Shown one piece after another: positions 34,842 to 45,157 of a stretch of 47,308 nt of DNA; the first letter of the stretch is position 1, and each line of letters begins with the position of its first letter. The position numbers were made by a program, and so were the translations under genes. The notes under the pieces were generated by a model. That model was not told where the DNA came from. It worked only from the letters and a program-made list of their open reading frames with translations, and did not search any database. The DNA is from a virus, in the IMG/VR virus record IMGVR_UViG_3300032116_000352, positions 1 to 47,308 of that record; one strand, 5' to 3'.

Positions 34842-36624
34842 CGATTGTTGGGTCTTGGATTACGTTTATGAATTGGTTTTCATTTGAACCTTCAGGGACA
34901 ACTCGGAATGTTGTGATTTCAAATGGGTAATGAACTCCGTTCAAAAAAGGGAAATTTACACCAGCATCTGTTTCATCAACATATCCATAAGTATATACAT
35001 CTCTCCATCTGAACGATAACGAGTTTTCAGAATACGCCGCATAATTAGGAATACCTACCACATTTTGTGATTCACCTTCTTCGATATACGAAGAAAAATC
35101 TCTTACTTTTATTTTGTTGAAGGGTTCATAATAATAACCATATGGGTTTGAATTGAAATTTGCTGAAGACCCTAGGTTAATATTAAAAACGCTATCGTTA
35201 AAAACAAATTTGTGATATATTTGACTCAATTCGTTTTCACTGAATGTAAAATCATTCCACTCACACAAAGCGCCATCTAGTACGTCATTTACGACAGGAG
35301 GTTTATTGTAATAGAAAGTTCTGCCTCCTTGAGTAAAGTTTTGTAGTTGTATATTGGTAAGTGAATTTGTATTCAATTGTTGTGGATTTGAGTCCCACCA
35401 AGGGTTAGGTCTATCATTATTCAATTGTAAATTAAAACTGAACCCTTGTCTCAAACCGATGTTGTTTGATATAGGTTTCATAGTCCATCCAAATTTTCCA
35501 ATCCAAATTTGTGTAAAAAATAATTCTGATACCGGTCTCAATTGATTATCAACAACGTCCTTAAGATTTATGTCTTTGCTAAATGATAGAGTATAAGTTT
35601 GTCCATTATTTTTGACAGATAATCTTCCTCTTTGGTTGGGGGTTAATTGTTTTGGTTCATATTTTTTTTCAATTCGAAATGGGTTCAACTCAAATCCTGA
35701 ATTTGTTAAAACCGCATCTTCAGGATTTGTTAGTATTTTATGTTTTCTAACATAATATGTTGACCTAGTGTCTATCGGATGGTCAGGGTTTATTACACGT
35801 TTCAAAGTTCCTGTAACATTATCGCTAAATGTATTACCCAAATAACCAACATCAACCAATCCTACAACGTATAACTCAGAGTTAAATGAACCGTCACCCA
35901 AATAGTCTACCGAAAATAAATTATTGTTGTTGTATGAAAATGATAATTCAACATATTCACCAACGCTCAAATTATGTTTTAAGGAACAATATAAAAATAT
36001 GACGGGATGTCCGTTATATTTACCATTTTTAATAACAAATGGTATTCCATCACCACTCAACCACGAATGTGCAATATTGGGGTAAAATAGATTTTGACAT
36101 TGTAGAAACTTATTGGAGTCATTTTCATAGGCATAACTCAAATAAAAATTCCAGTTGTATGAATTAGCTTTTGATGTTTCGAAATCTATGTGTGGTTGTG
36201 TGACAGGATTTATTGTTGGTGTTGTATATCCTTGGACATTACTATCAGTTCTTATCAAGTCAAATTCGAAATATTGTGGGTATCCTGACCATAATATAGA
36301 ATCAGCTTGGTTGCTACCACAGGCGGCAAGTGCCGATGATACTGAGTTTACATAATATAAATTATCTCTGAAAGGTTTGTAATTGGTTTCACCAACATAT
36401 GAATTGTCAAATAAAAATGTTATTTTAGTGGATGGTCTGAATATATCGGATTTTTGTCTTTCTTGGAAGAATAACTCAGCTAAATTTATGTCTTGAATTC
36501 TTTCAAATTCTGCCTCTTGTAGGAAGTTTTGTTCCAAATTCAAACTTACTCTTGAGTCAACGTCTGAAGATTCGGCACTTCTTTGAGAACCTAAAACAAT
36601 CTTATATGTATTATTAACACCCAT
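34828..36624 (-). CDS. Baseplate/tail structural protein, unknown
   Basis: This is a 598-residue protein with a short helical N-terminal region (LEQNFLQEAEFERIQDINLAEL) and a long beta-rich body containing many Asn, Tyr and Phe. In T4 the baseplate wedge genes run 6, 7, 8, 9, 10, 11. This gene is the second after the gp6-like gene, so it may correspond to gp8 or gp10, but I see no motif that proves it. The start overlaps the stop of the 1838-residue gene by 1 nt. Confidence 0.6.
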   Translation of the reverse strand: MGVNNTYKIVLGSQRSAESSDVDSRVSLNLEQNFLQEAEFERIQDINLAELFFQERQKSDIFRPSTKITFLFDNSYVGETNYKPFRDNLYYVNSVSSALAACGSNQADSILWSGYPQYFEFDLIRTDSNVQGYTTPTINPVTQPHIDFETSKANSYNWNFYLSYAYENDSNKFLQCQNLFYPNIAHSWLSGDGIPFVIKNGKYNGHPVIFLYCSLKHNLSVGEYVELSFSYNNNNLFSVDYLGDGSFNSELYVVGLVDVGYLGNTFSDNVTGTLKRVINPDHPIDTRSTYYVRKHKILTNPEDAVLTNSGFELNPFRIEKKYEPKQLTPNQRGRLSVKNNGQTYTLSFSKDINLKDVVDNQLRPVSELFFTQIWIGKFGWTMKPISNNIGLRQGFSFNLQLNNDRPNPWWDSNPQQLNTNSLTNIQLQNFTQGGRTFYYNKPPVVNDVLDGALCEWNDFTFSENELSQIYHKFVFNDSVFNINLGSSANFNSNPYGYYYEPFNKIKVRDFSSYIEEGESQNVVGIPNYAAYSENSLSFRWRDVYTYGYVDETDAGVNFPFLNGVHYPFEITTFRVVPEGSNENQFINVIQDPTIDECE

Positions 36625-39600
36625 TAATCAACTGTAGTTTCAGTATCTACCCATTTTGTTATGAATCTATCCATAGCCGAAGCACCTCTATTCAACCCGA
36701 AATAAAAGAAGAATGGTCCTCCCGCAGTTACTACATTTTCTGGACCAAATGCTGAGGTCTCGTACGTATCAGCATCAGTAAAGGTTGGGTCTGCGGTGAT
36801 AATATCGGTAAAAAGGTCTACTGAATAAATATAACCCTTATAGTAATCAGATTGGTTTGGATTAGTTGTCCTAAAAAATCTCGATTGTGAAGTTAATCTA
36901 TCTAAAGACTGATATTTGTGATTGTGGAAAAATTCTGTTCCTAATTGACCACCTAATCCTACAGTATACCAATGCCCTTTTTGTGTTCCGAAAATATTTG
37001 CAGTTTCGTCATTTTGTGGAATCGCCCACTGATAAAATGGGACTAATTGGTCTCTAACCGGTATTGGATTTAAATTACAATTGTTCGCATTTAGTGATGC
37101 GGTTGGACTATAAACTATTCTTTTTGGTGAAATAAAATCTCTATTTTGTGTGAAAGAAGAGAAAAATATACCAACGACTGCATCTCCCGAACCTTCGTCA
37201 CCATTAAAATAAATTGTCTCTTGTTGAATTGTATTTGGGTCTTGTGGGTATGATTCCGCATCGAAGGGGACTATACCGAATTCAGAATTTATTGATATCA
37301 TTTGAGCATAATCCGCATCGACCATATTTTTATTTCTTACATTGAAGTCGAATGGTGGATTGTAATATTGATTGACAAATCTTTCTCTTGTGAAATAATT
37401 AAGAATACTTGCACCTCCGACTCCGAAAAATTGTTCCAAGAAATTGGTGTTGGCTAACCTTGATATGACAAACAGATTTAATATGTCATCTATTTCATTA
37501 AAAGTAGTTGAAGGTATTTTGTTCACAATATATCCTTCATATTCTTCAGAGGCACTTTGATTCAAAAATTTAGAAATTTCATCTCTCGGACCTAAGTCCA
37601 TAATTGTTGTAGGAAACATTAGGTTTTTCATATTACCTCCATAATACCTACCTAATCCAGGTCTGAATGTTTCTCGACCGATGAATCCATCGAATGTTCC
37701 TTCCTTGAAAGGACTACTTCTATAAAAGAAATTGTTAGTTGGTCTGTGAAAATAAACAGTTTCTTCACAAGTTTTATTATAGGGTCTGTTATATCTTGTA
37801 TCAAAAAATCTATCGTTTTTGAATGAAAACGCAAACAAGGTTCCATTAATCCAACTATTCGTAAACATGTGTCTAAAAACACCTTGACATAAACCAAAAA
37901 ACACTTTAGCTCTCGACAACCATTCTAATATAGTTATGACATCAACTGGTATAGATATAATTGGTTTGGTAACCATTTGATAACAATTATTTTTGAAATA
38001 TTGTACATTACCAGGGTTTTTTCTGGTACAAGTATCTATTTCATCAATATATATTGTTTTTTCCACTGTGTTGTATTTATAACACCCGAATGGAACCAAA
38101 GTTGAGTTTTCTTCACCGCAAGTGAATGATGATAAAACTTCATTAACAAATCCTGCGTTTGTGTCTCCTGTCACGTTATCACCATTGTCATCACCATTAT
38201 AACCTCCACCACCAACAAACGAACCTGAAGAGGCAAACGTTCCGTCTTCAGATACTTTGAATATCGCAAAACCTGTATTTTGTTGTAGTGCCATATGATT
38301 GTCACCATTGACAAAATTATAAGTAGATGTTGGTAACCTGTCTGACCTCATTACATATCTTCCTTGTGAGCTATGTTGTATGGTCGTAAATATATTACTA
38401 TACTTACGAGAATGGTAGACTCCCTGTACTCCGTATTCTTTATCAGTGTATAATCCTCCCCAAGATAAGTGAGAAAAACTACAACCTTCCACTTTTTCTT
38501 GTCTTTGGTATCCGTCTTTGGAGAAGATGTGTGAAGCCGATGTAGGGTCTAAATAATCCTCACCTTGGTCTGTTCTAATCTGTCCAAACACATTTGGAAA
38601 ATTTGGTTCCCTGTAGTCACTTGAATCCAAATCTGGCCCTCCTGGGTTTGGTGCCAAACCGTTGGTGTTTATTGCGAAAATCCCGTTATTTATAACCGCT
38701 ATCCCATTTGAATTAACAACCCCTCTACCTACCAAGTAATCGTTATTATTACCGTAACCAGGTAAGTATTCGGGTAGTGTTGAAAAATTGGAACCATCCA
38801 ATTTTAGGTAATATTGGTGTAGTTCATTGTTAAATACTTGGAAGTTTTGTGGGATAATATTTAAACTATTAAATGTTTTAAAATATAATCTCTCACCATT
38901 AGTGTCCGTGTCATCATTATTAGAAATTTCATTATGTCTCACACAATTATACCCTCCTTGAATGGGTATGTTAGGGTGAAAATCACCCACAACTGTTTCA
39001 AAATTCTCACTTTGTCCATAGAGTCTTCCTATTTCATATTTCACAGGTATTTTTGGAGTATTTGGGTCAACTCCTCTTACCATTATTAAAATACCAATAT
39101 CAGGCCAACCTTCAATAAATTGGAACGGGTATTGACCGTTATTTCCTGAAGAATAACTGGCGAATTCCAAAAAATCTCCAAGCCCATCACCACTCGTCAA
39201 ATTCCAAGGGGTTAGGAGTGTATTTGACCTATTAACGTAATTCATAAATACATTTTGTAGTAAGCATCTTTGAATGAATCCGTTTCCATCACCTCCGCCC
39301 TGATACATTTCACCTACAGTGGTAGGTTTGATTACTTGAAAATACTCAATATCCATTGGAAATTTAAACTTGGTCTGAGTATCTCCTGTTATATTTATTG
39401 TATAATTTGCATCTAGTGTCTGATTGGGATTATTATGGTCAGCGTATGGTACAGTAATCTGAGTTAATCCTGTGACACTCGTCACACCAGTTGTTGCACT
39501 TATTACATTCAAATCTTGCGATAAACTTGAATCTTGGAAGGCTAATAGTTGACCAGGTTGATATTGAGATAATTGGTTACTATCAACGAAAACTATTATT

Positions 39601-42137
39601 ACATTATCATAATGGAATTCATTACTACCAGGTTGGAAGGAAACTTTGATTCTATTATACCCTTCACCTGCGGTAGCATTATTGAAGTATTTAGCCTTAG
39701 CATTCCAAAGATTAACTCGTTCAGCAATTGGTAATCCTGTAGAAAACCATCCTTTTTTTGGTAATGTTGGGCTATTTGGGTCGAATACGTTACCACCACC
39801 GTAAGCATATGGTGGTTGTCCCGCACCAGCAATTGCTACTTGAATAGCATTCAATCTATTTTGACATACTTCGGGGTCATCATCCCAATCCTCTTCACTA
39901 CACGGTGGGTTATTTCCTTGTGGTATTTTATATTGAAAAATATTTGTAAAATCAAATAAAGTACCCGCAGGAGCGTTTTTAGTGAGTTGAGCTGCTTGTG
40001 AAGCATATTGGTCACCTTCGTAATCTTCAGCATCTTCATCTATACAATCACAAATTTCGCAATCAGGATATGTTAGGTTCGGTAACCTGATAATCATTTT
40101 TTTCCAAAGTTGTAGAATATCCTGTACTAAATCTCTTAAATCTCCGAAGTCAGGACAATTGACTCCATTTCCTCCAAAGAATTGACTGATACCATTTACT
40201 ATATTACATATTAGTATGACTATCAAATATATTATGGCAATAATAATAACTAACGGAAAAATAAGATACTTCAATATAAATGCAACTACGTGGCTTATAA
40301 TTAACAAAGCAAATAGTGTTGGTCTGAAAATTAAAATAAGAAATGAAAATAAAAGATATAAAAAGGTTGTTTTATACTGAGCATCATTTGTGGGAAAAGG
40401 GTTTGATGTTGATTGACAACTCTCGTCGGTAATATCTTTAACTCCCAAAAATTTAGCATTCGAAAAACCTTTCCTATACTGGTCCATCAACTGAGAAACG
40501 GTATATACCTTATTGTATCTCATTTCGTAAAAGGTATCCTCACAATTGATAGCCGTTTGTTCTTCAGCATAATCATCCCAAGATAAACTAAAAGAATATG
40601 ACCTTTCTACTTGATACTTAAGATAAGGTTCAATGTTAAAAAACATTGAAGCGGTTATAATTGGTTGGTTAGTATCTTCAAACGTTACAGTGACTTGTAG
40701 TGTTTGTCCGGGGTCAATTATGATATTATCTTTCAAAGTGGTTGCCACACCATCTATTATGAATGTGTAATCGGCAACATTAATTTTATTCGCAACTTTA
40801 ATAACAGCTTTGGACGGTAATGCTTGTAAAATGGATAAGGTTTGCGTGTTTATCACCGCACCAGGTATTGGTAAAGCTGCGAACTGTAATTCTTGAGTAT
40901 CACCTAAAGCACCCTGAAACTCGAATTTTGATGGGTCTTGGTCATATTGTTCCCAACCATATTCTCTAATATTAGGAACTAAAAAGTAACCACGTTTTAC
41001 GGGTTCACTTAATGTTGGTTGTTGTTGCCACTTGATTTTGAATCTATATTTTGCAGAAGATGGAACTCCAACTTTAGGGTCGTTGGATATTATTCGTTGT
41101 CCGAATTCGTCTGTTGTAATGTAGTCCAAATTCATTGGTACATCTAACAACCAAGTTCCATTTTCATCGATTACATTTCCGTCGTCTTCGAAATTATATG
41201 GTTCAAGTGCGGGTCTACCTTTATCGTCTTCAAATATTGTTTGTCTTATCGCCTTTATTTGACCAGGTCCACTAACCAATGAACACTGATTTCCTGCGTT
41301 TTTGTTAACCCTACATTTGGTTTTTTGAGCTTGCTCCTCAGGTGTAGAAATTAACGACCCCATAAAAATTGCCGTAGGTTGGATTTCCAAATTAGCCTCC
41401 AACCCTAAATCAAAATCAGTTCTTGTAATAGCAATCTGACATAAATCAGGGTCTCCCCAAAATGGTGCAACTTCTATTGTTCTTACAACATTTATAATTT
41501 GTGGTAAGGTATTTAAATTTTCTGAAGTTTTGAATCTTGTTCCGTCTACTTGTGATGGTGTTGCTAAACCTATCCTTACCAAATCTTGCGGAGAAAGAGA
41601 AAATTCACCAATATCTGATAAATCAACATCCATAACCAATGTCTGAACACCAATTGGAACTCCGAATATCATAAAGTCCCCACTTTCATTTGTTTGGACT
41701 GTGAACTTATAATACTTATCGTATAATTGAACTACCGTTTTGTTGGTCAAAGCGTCCTCTCGAGTTGGAAAAGTTCCTGTTGCTTGATGACCAGGATAAC
41801 TCGGTTCATATGGTAATAAATTATATCTATAACCATCTTCATTAACCTCAGCAACTGACTTGTATGGGTATATAGTATTAATAATTGGATTGTCTTCGTC
41901 TTCCTCACTCAGAGGAATGAAAACCGATATCTTCGCATTTGGTATTCCATAACCATTATTAACTAACACTCTACCAACAACAACACCATAATCTGAACAT
42001 TGTTTTTGATATACATCACTTTGAAGAAGTTTCAGAGAAAGTATCTCCAATAAGTCAAAATCCTGTTCTATTTTTACGTTGAGTTGTTTTGCGGTATTTT
42101 GACCAACTTCGGTTCTTATTCTAATTGTTTTCGGCAT
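36624..42137 (-). CDS. Giant baseplate-region protein with internal hydrophobic segments
   Basis: I use the ATG at 42137; the frame can start one codon earlier with TTG. The 1837-residue protein follows the gp6-like gene, where T4 has gp7 (1032 residues), so it may be an enlarged gp7 counterpart. Residues about 48-180 look like a carboxypeptidase-regulatory-type beta domain (GYGIPNAKISVFIPL, FTVQTNESGDFMIFGVPIG). Around 586-651 there is an unusual hydrophobic block (FLYLLFSFLILIF, LFALLIISHVVAFIL, FPLVIIIAIIYLIVILI), enough for two to three membrane passes. A Cys/Asp-rich motif (CEICDCIDEDAED) follows it. The rest is beta-rich. Confidence 0.65.
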   Translation of the reverse strand: MPKTIRIRTEVGQNTAKQLNVKIEQDFDLLEILSLKLLQSDVYQKQCSDYGVVVGRVLVNNGYGIPNAKISVFIPLSEEDEDNPIINTIYPYKSVAEVNEDGYRYNLLPYEPSYPGHQATGTFPTREDALTNKTVVQLYDKYYKFTVQTNESGDFMIFGVPIGVQTLVMDVDLSDIGEFSLSPQDLVRIGLATPSQVDGTRFKTSENLNTLPQIINVVRTIEVAPFWGDPDLCQIAITRTDFDLGLEANLEIQPTAIFMGSLISTPEEQAQKTKCRVNKNAGNQCSLVSGPGQIKAIRQTIFEDDKGRPALEPYNFEDDGNVIDENGTWLLDVPMNLDYITTDEFGQRIISNDPKVGVPSSAKYRFKIKWQQQPTLSEPVKRGYFLVPNIREYGWEQYDQDPSKFEFQGALGDTQELQFAALPIPGAVINTQTLSILQALPSKAVIKVANKINVADYTFIIDGVATTLKDNIIIDPGQTLQVTVTFEDTNQPIITASMFFNIEPYLKYQVERSYSFSLSWDDYAEEQTAINCEDTFYEMRYNKVYTVSQLMDQYRKGFSNAKFLGVKDITDESCQSTSNPFPTNDAQYKTTFLYLLFSFLILIFRPTLFALLIISHVVAFILKYLIFPLVIIIAIIYLIVILICNIVNGISQFFGGNGVNCPDFGDLRDLVQDILQLWKKMIIRLPNLTYPDCEICDCIDEDAEDYEGDQYASQAAQLTKNAPAGTLFDFTNIFQYKIPQGNNPPCSEEDWDDDPEVCQNRLNAIQVAIAGAGQPPYAYGGGNVFDPNSPTLPKKGWFSTGLPIAERVNLWNAKAKYFNNATAGEGYNRIKVSFQPGSNEFHYDNVIIVFVDSNQLSQYQPGQLLAFQDSSLSQDLNVISATTGVTSVTGLTQITVPYADHNNPNQTLDANYTINITGDTQTKFKFPMDIEYFQVIKPTTVGEMYQGGGDGNGFIQRCLLQNVFMNYVNRSNTLLTPWNLTSGDGLGDFLEFASYSSGNNGQYPFQFIEGWPDIGILIMVRGVDPNTPKIPVKYEIGRLYGQSENFETVVGDFHPNIPIQGGYNCVRHNEISNNDDTDTNGERLYFKTFNSLNIIPQNFQVFNNELHQYYLKLDGSNFSTLPEYLPGYGNNNDYLVGRGVVNSNGIAVINNGIFAINTNGLAPNPGGPDLDSSDYREPNFPNVFGQIRTDQGEDYLDPTSASHIFSKDGYQRQEKVEGCSFSHLSWGGLYTDKEYGVQGVYHSRKYSNIFTTIQHSSQGRYVMRSDRLPTSTYNFVNGDNHMALQQNTGFAIFKVSEDGTFASSGSFVGGGGYNGDDNGDNVTGDTNAGFVNEVLSSFTCGEENSTLVPFGCYKYNTVEKTIYIDEIDTCTRKNPGNVQYFKNNCYQMVTKPIISIPVDVITILEWLSRAKVFFGLCQGVFRHMFTNSWINGTLFAFSFKNDRFFDTRYNRPYNKTCEETVYFHRPTNNFFYRSSPFKEGTFDGFIGRETFRPGLGRYYGGNMKNLMFPTTIMDLGPRDEISKFLNQSASEEYEGYIVNKIPSTTFNEIDDILNLFVISRLANTNFLEQFFGVGGASILNYFTRERFVNQYYNPPFDFNVRNKNMVDADYAQMISINSEFGIVPFDAESYPQDPNTIQQETIYFNGDEGSGDAVVGIFFSSFTQNRDFISPKRIVYSPTASLNANNCNLNPIPVRDQLVPFYQWAIPQNDETANIFGTQKGHWYTVGLGGQLGTEFFHNHKYQSLDRLTSQSRFFRTTNPNQSDYYKGYIYSVDLFTDIITADPTFTDADTYETSAFGPENVVTAGGPFFFYFGLNRGASAMDRFITKWVDTETTVD

Positions 42138-42151
42138 CAATTATTTTTTTG

Positions 42152-42158
42152 ATAAATA
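42152..42158 (-). promoter_or_regulatory. TATTTAT start-proximal motif
   Basis: The minus strand reads ATACTATTTATCAAAAAAA, 14 nt before the ATG at 42137. It lies in a 75-nt gap after the gp6-like gene. Confidence 0.42.
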
Positions 42159-42212
42159 GTATTTATTCTATTTTATCTAAAAAAATAGACAATGGTTTAA
42201 TAAAATAAATTG

Positions 42213-44051
42213 TCAGGAAAAATTAAGCGTTTGTTGGTTTCTTACTCTCACCAATATGTCTTTACCAGGAAACCTAACTTGATAAATTTGACTCGGTTGA
42301 GCGAAAATGGTATCATCAATAAGTTCGATTTGTCTAGTCGCACTTGACACATATCTTTGAGATGTTTGAGAAGACGAATATTGACCTCCAACTAAGTTAA
42401 ATACGTCCAAGCCAGCAATTGAAATTACACCATTTATGTCTTGTATATTTTTTCTTATCTCGGACAAGTATACGTTTGAGCCCAACTCTATATTGCCAGG
42501 GTCAAAGTAATTTGTAACCGCATTTATTATTTCTGACACTACCGCACCTTGATTTTGAGAGGCATCTAACACAACAGAAATATCGAACTTCAAATCAATA
42601 ACCTCTGCGGTTGTTATACTAATATAGTCGTTCATCATCCTATAATTTGATAAGTAATTAGCCAAATTAGTTTTCAAGGTTTCCGATATAATTTCAGTCA
42701 ACTTACCATTATTGTCGTAGGACAAAAGTTGTATGACAACTTTATTGTCTATTTCAGTTATTGAAACTTTTGCCGGTGAGCCAAATTTGGATGGCATATT
42801 TCTTATTACCGCTTCGTAATCACTTACTGTAACTGCTCTATTTTGAGCGGCGAAATTGTATGTCACATAATTTCTAACTTCTTCTATTGTAGGAGTATTC
42901 AACCCTCCAATTGCTGCAGTTATATTATTACAGGTCAAGGAATTAATGACATTTGTATTTGTTGACTCGTTTGGACCATTAACAAAAAATGACGCATTTG
43001 CCACTTGGTTTATAACATTTACTCCTAAATTACTGACCAAACCTCCACCTACTCTATATTGAACAAATATTGTTGAATTTGATTTCAATGTGCTACCTAA
43101 CGCAAAGTTGTTCGAGTATTTTTGTAGATTAAGGGGTGTTCCGTTTCTTGCAAACTCTCTTAATAATTCATCGGTTGATTGACTACCTCCACCAAAAGTC
43201 ATTTTAAAAAATCCTTCAGGTGTGAATTCTGTAATAAATTTGTTTGAGGTTTGTAGATATCTCCCTACTTTAATGCCAGGTTTATCGGATGGTCTTGTTG
43301 GGTCCTCTATGAAGACCTTATCTTGAATCAAGGCATCAACTTCATACCATCTGTTTTCTAAACCTAAAAATTCTTGGGCGCTCGGAACGTTTGCGTATTG
43401 TGTTCCATCTTTCAATAGAACACTTGTAACACCTAATACATTTTTTTCAGGTAAAAACATTTCAAAAAATGGTCTTACGTCATTTGCATTTACAACTCTT
43501 TTGAATACTTTCGTTATACCATTAACAACAGGTTCTCTTTTTGTAATCCTATATGAAGTTATAATATTATTGGCATCGAAAATAGGAACTTTGGTTCTAT
43601 TTAGATTTCCGTCGGAATCAAAGTTAGAAGAAAAATCAATATCATTTAATGTTTCGAAAACTTGTCCCGCACCTGTAACTTGAGCCCCTCTCCTGATTAT
43701 ACCACAATATCTCAAATCTTCTCTATCACCGAAAGGGGGAACTATTATAGAAAATTCTGTGAGTGCAACCGATGGTCTCAGACCAGGAATTTTTAATCCA
43801 TAGGTTCTAGCAATGTTATATATAGAAGACCTTTGTTGTGCATATTGTAATACGGTCTCTTGAATACTTCTATCTATGTTGAATTGTAGGTTGTCGCTAA
43901 CAGCAGCGTTTAAATCCAACAAAACAGAAAATACCGAAGCATCATTAACGTTTTGAATTAAATCAGGATAATATGTCCTTACAAAATTTATTAGTTCTGT
44001 CCTTATTGATTGAAAATCTCTTGTTGTATAGGATATTTTTTTGTTTGACAT
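42213..44051 (-). CDS. Baseplate wedge protein, gp6-like (baseplate J family)
   Basis: The 612-residue protein begins ISYTTRDFQSIRTELINFVR then DLIQNVNDASVFSVLLDLNA, which is the characteristic opening of T4 gp6 and related baseplate J proteins. Its length is close to T4 gp6 (660 residues). The middle contains RNYVTYNFAAQNRAVTVSDYEAVI, the usual J-family motif before the C-terminal domain, and the end has a GVISIAGLDVFNL element. In the virion gp6 forms the inner iris of the contractile baseplate. The gp25-like gene lies 5 nt upstream in the operon, the same pairing as in other contractile phages. Confidence 0.88.
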   Translation of the reverse strand: MSNKKISYTTRDFQSIRTELINFVRTYYPDLIQNVNDASVFSVLLDLNAAVSDNLQFNIDRSIQETVLQYAQQRSSIYNIARTYGLKIPGLRPSVALTEFSIIVPPFGDREDLRYCGIIRRGAQVTGAGQVFETLNDIDFSSNFDSDGNLNRTKVPIFDANNIITSYRITKREPVVNGITKVFKRVVNANDVRPFFEMFLPEKNVLGVTSVLLKDGTQYANVPSAQEFLGLENRWYEVDALIQDKVFIEDPTRPSDKPGIKVGRYLQTSNKFITEFTPEGFFKMTFGGGSQSTDELLREFARNGTPLNLQKYSNNFALGSTLKSNSTIFVQYRVGGGLVSNLGVNVINQVANASFFVNGPNESTNTNVINSLTCNNITAAIGGLNTPTIEEVRNYVTYNFAAQNRAVTVSDYEAVIRNMPSKFGSPAKVSITEIDNKVVIQLLSYDNNGKLTEIISETLKTNLANYLSNYRMMNDYISITTAEVIDLKFDISVVLDASQNQGAVVSEIINAVTNYFDPGNIELGSNVYLSEIRKNIQDINGVISIAGLDVFNLVGGQYSSSQTSQRYVSSATRQIELIDDTIFAQPSQIYQVRFPGKDILVRVRNQQTLNFS

Positions 44052-44056
44052 ATTAT

Positions 44057-44512
44057 TTAAATATTAATAATTATGAAATCTGATGATTCAAAAGCACCAT
44101 CGGTAATTATATAATCAATTTTAACCTTTGCGGTGTGTTCTTTCTCTGATATATTTGTGACTCTAAATTCTTTTTGACCATTTGTTACAACAGTACCAAA
44201 TTCTTCATCTTCTGTTGATGCATCAAATACTTCTATTTTTGTTATTTTAACACCAGGAATATATTTTTCTGCAGATTGTCTTATTTCAGCCTCAATATCT
44301 GAAAATGTAGGACCATCCAATGGTTCGAATATGTATTCATATAATCTTGTTCCGAAATCAGGTAAAAAATATCTACTACCCTTTCTTGTTAATAATAGAT
44401 GAATTAGATTAGTTCTAACTTCCTCATCTTTTGTTTCTGATAAATCCAAAAAATTACCCGTTAAAGAGTTCCTGAATGGAAAATTTATTCCGTATGTTGT
44501 TCCATTTGCCAT
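44057..44512 (-). CDS. Baseplate wedge protein, gp25-like (GPW/gp25 family)
   Basis: The 151-residue protein has the gp25 core: TNLIHLLLTRKGSRYFLPDF then GTRLYEYIFEPLD, followed by a helix (DIEAEIRQSAEKYIPGV) and a strand pair near the end. It is somewhat larger than T4 gp25 (132 residues) because of a C-terminal extension. gp25 seeds the sheath at the baseplate and binds gp6. The gp6-like gene lies directly downstream. Together they show that the phage has a contractile tail. A TATTTAT motif lies 5 nt before the ATG. Confidence 0.92.
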   Translation of the reverse strand: MANGTTYGINFPFRNSLTGNFLDLSETKDEEVRTNLIHLLLTRKGSRYFLPDFGTRLYEYIFEPLDGPTFSDIEAEIRQSAEKYIPGVKITKIEVFDASTEDEEFGTVVTNGQKEFRVTNISEKEHTAKVKIDYIITDGAFESSDFIIINI

Positions 44513-44517
44513 ATTTC

Positions 44518-44524
44518 ATAAATA
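44518..44524 (-). promoter_or_regulatory. TATTTAT start-proximal motif
   Basis: The minus strand reads GAAGTATTTATGAAAT directly before the gp25-like ATG at 44512, with a gap of 5 nt. The motif fills most of the 14-nt gap after the 44527 gene. Confidence 0.42.
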
Positions 44525-44526
44525 CT

Positions 44527-45153
44527 TCAAGGTTTAATTTCTTGAATATTATAATAATAACTATCCCCATCCTCAGAAATCCATCTATCTGAACTTGTTT
44601 CAACTGAAGGTAATGAATTATCAACTTTTATGTCTTTCAAATTCAGTGGAAAATCAGTTGTTATCCAATTGGAATCTTTCCAAAATATTCTGTTATTTGG
44701 TTGACATAAAAGATACCCATCGTCTGACACAAGTAAATGACCACACTTATAATCAGATGGTTCATCACTATAAGCGTTATCAAACCAATCAATTGTCATC
44801 AAATATGTTACCCAAACTTTTGTTTTGTCTTTTAACACAACTTCTGCTCTTTTTCCTTTCAAAAACTCATATTCGGTCACTGTAACATTTTCTGAGAAAC
44901 AATCCCAAAGTTGTTTGAAATGAAAAGGAATGTCTTTGGTAGGTTCTTTTAGGAATATTTCAGATATCGGAACTCTTGACCTCAACATTCCATAGTCGGT
45001 CATTACGTGAAAAGTTAATATTTTACCTGATATTGATTGTATTCCAAATGCATAAGCGTTATGAAACTTATTGTTATCTTTTTCATTTTTGGTAAAATGT
45101 GATAATCTTACTAAACACTTAAAACTTTTAATATTTTCGTTTAACAACCCCAC
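44527..45153 (-). CDS. Hypothetical protein upstream of the baseplate genes
   Basis: The 208-residue product begins with a GTG at 45153 (no in-frame ATG nearby). It has beta-type sequence (FKCLVRLSHF, SISGKILTFHVMTDYGMLRS, RAEVVLKDKTKVWVTYL) and a C-terminal acidic, Tyr-rich tail (SEDGDSYYYNIQE). No domain is recognised. It is the first gene of the baseplate operon after the nrdA terminator, so a tail-assembly or regulatory role is possible. A TATTTAT motif ends 4 nt before the start codon. Confidence 0.62.
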   Translation of the reverse strand: MGLLNENIKSFKCLVRLSHFTKNEKDNNKFHNAYAFGIQSISGKILTFHVMTDYGMLRSRVPISEIFLKEPTKDIPFHFKQLWDCFSENVTVTEYEFLKGKRAEVVLKDKTKVWVTYLMTIDWFDNAYSDEPSDYKCGHLLVSDDGYLLCQPNNRIFWKDSNWITTDFPLNLKDIKVDNSLPSVETSSDRWISEDGDSYYYNIQEIKP

Positions 45154-45157
45154 ATAT

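Noticed and set aside
42160-42210. AT-only inverted repeat (TCTATTTT with AAAAATAGA) after the gp6-like gene as a terminator
   Set aside because: The stem has almost no GC pairs and no following T run, so it is expected by chance in such AT-rich sequence.
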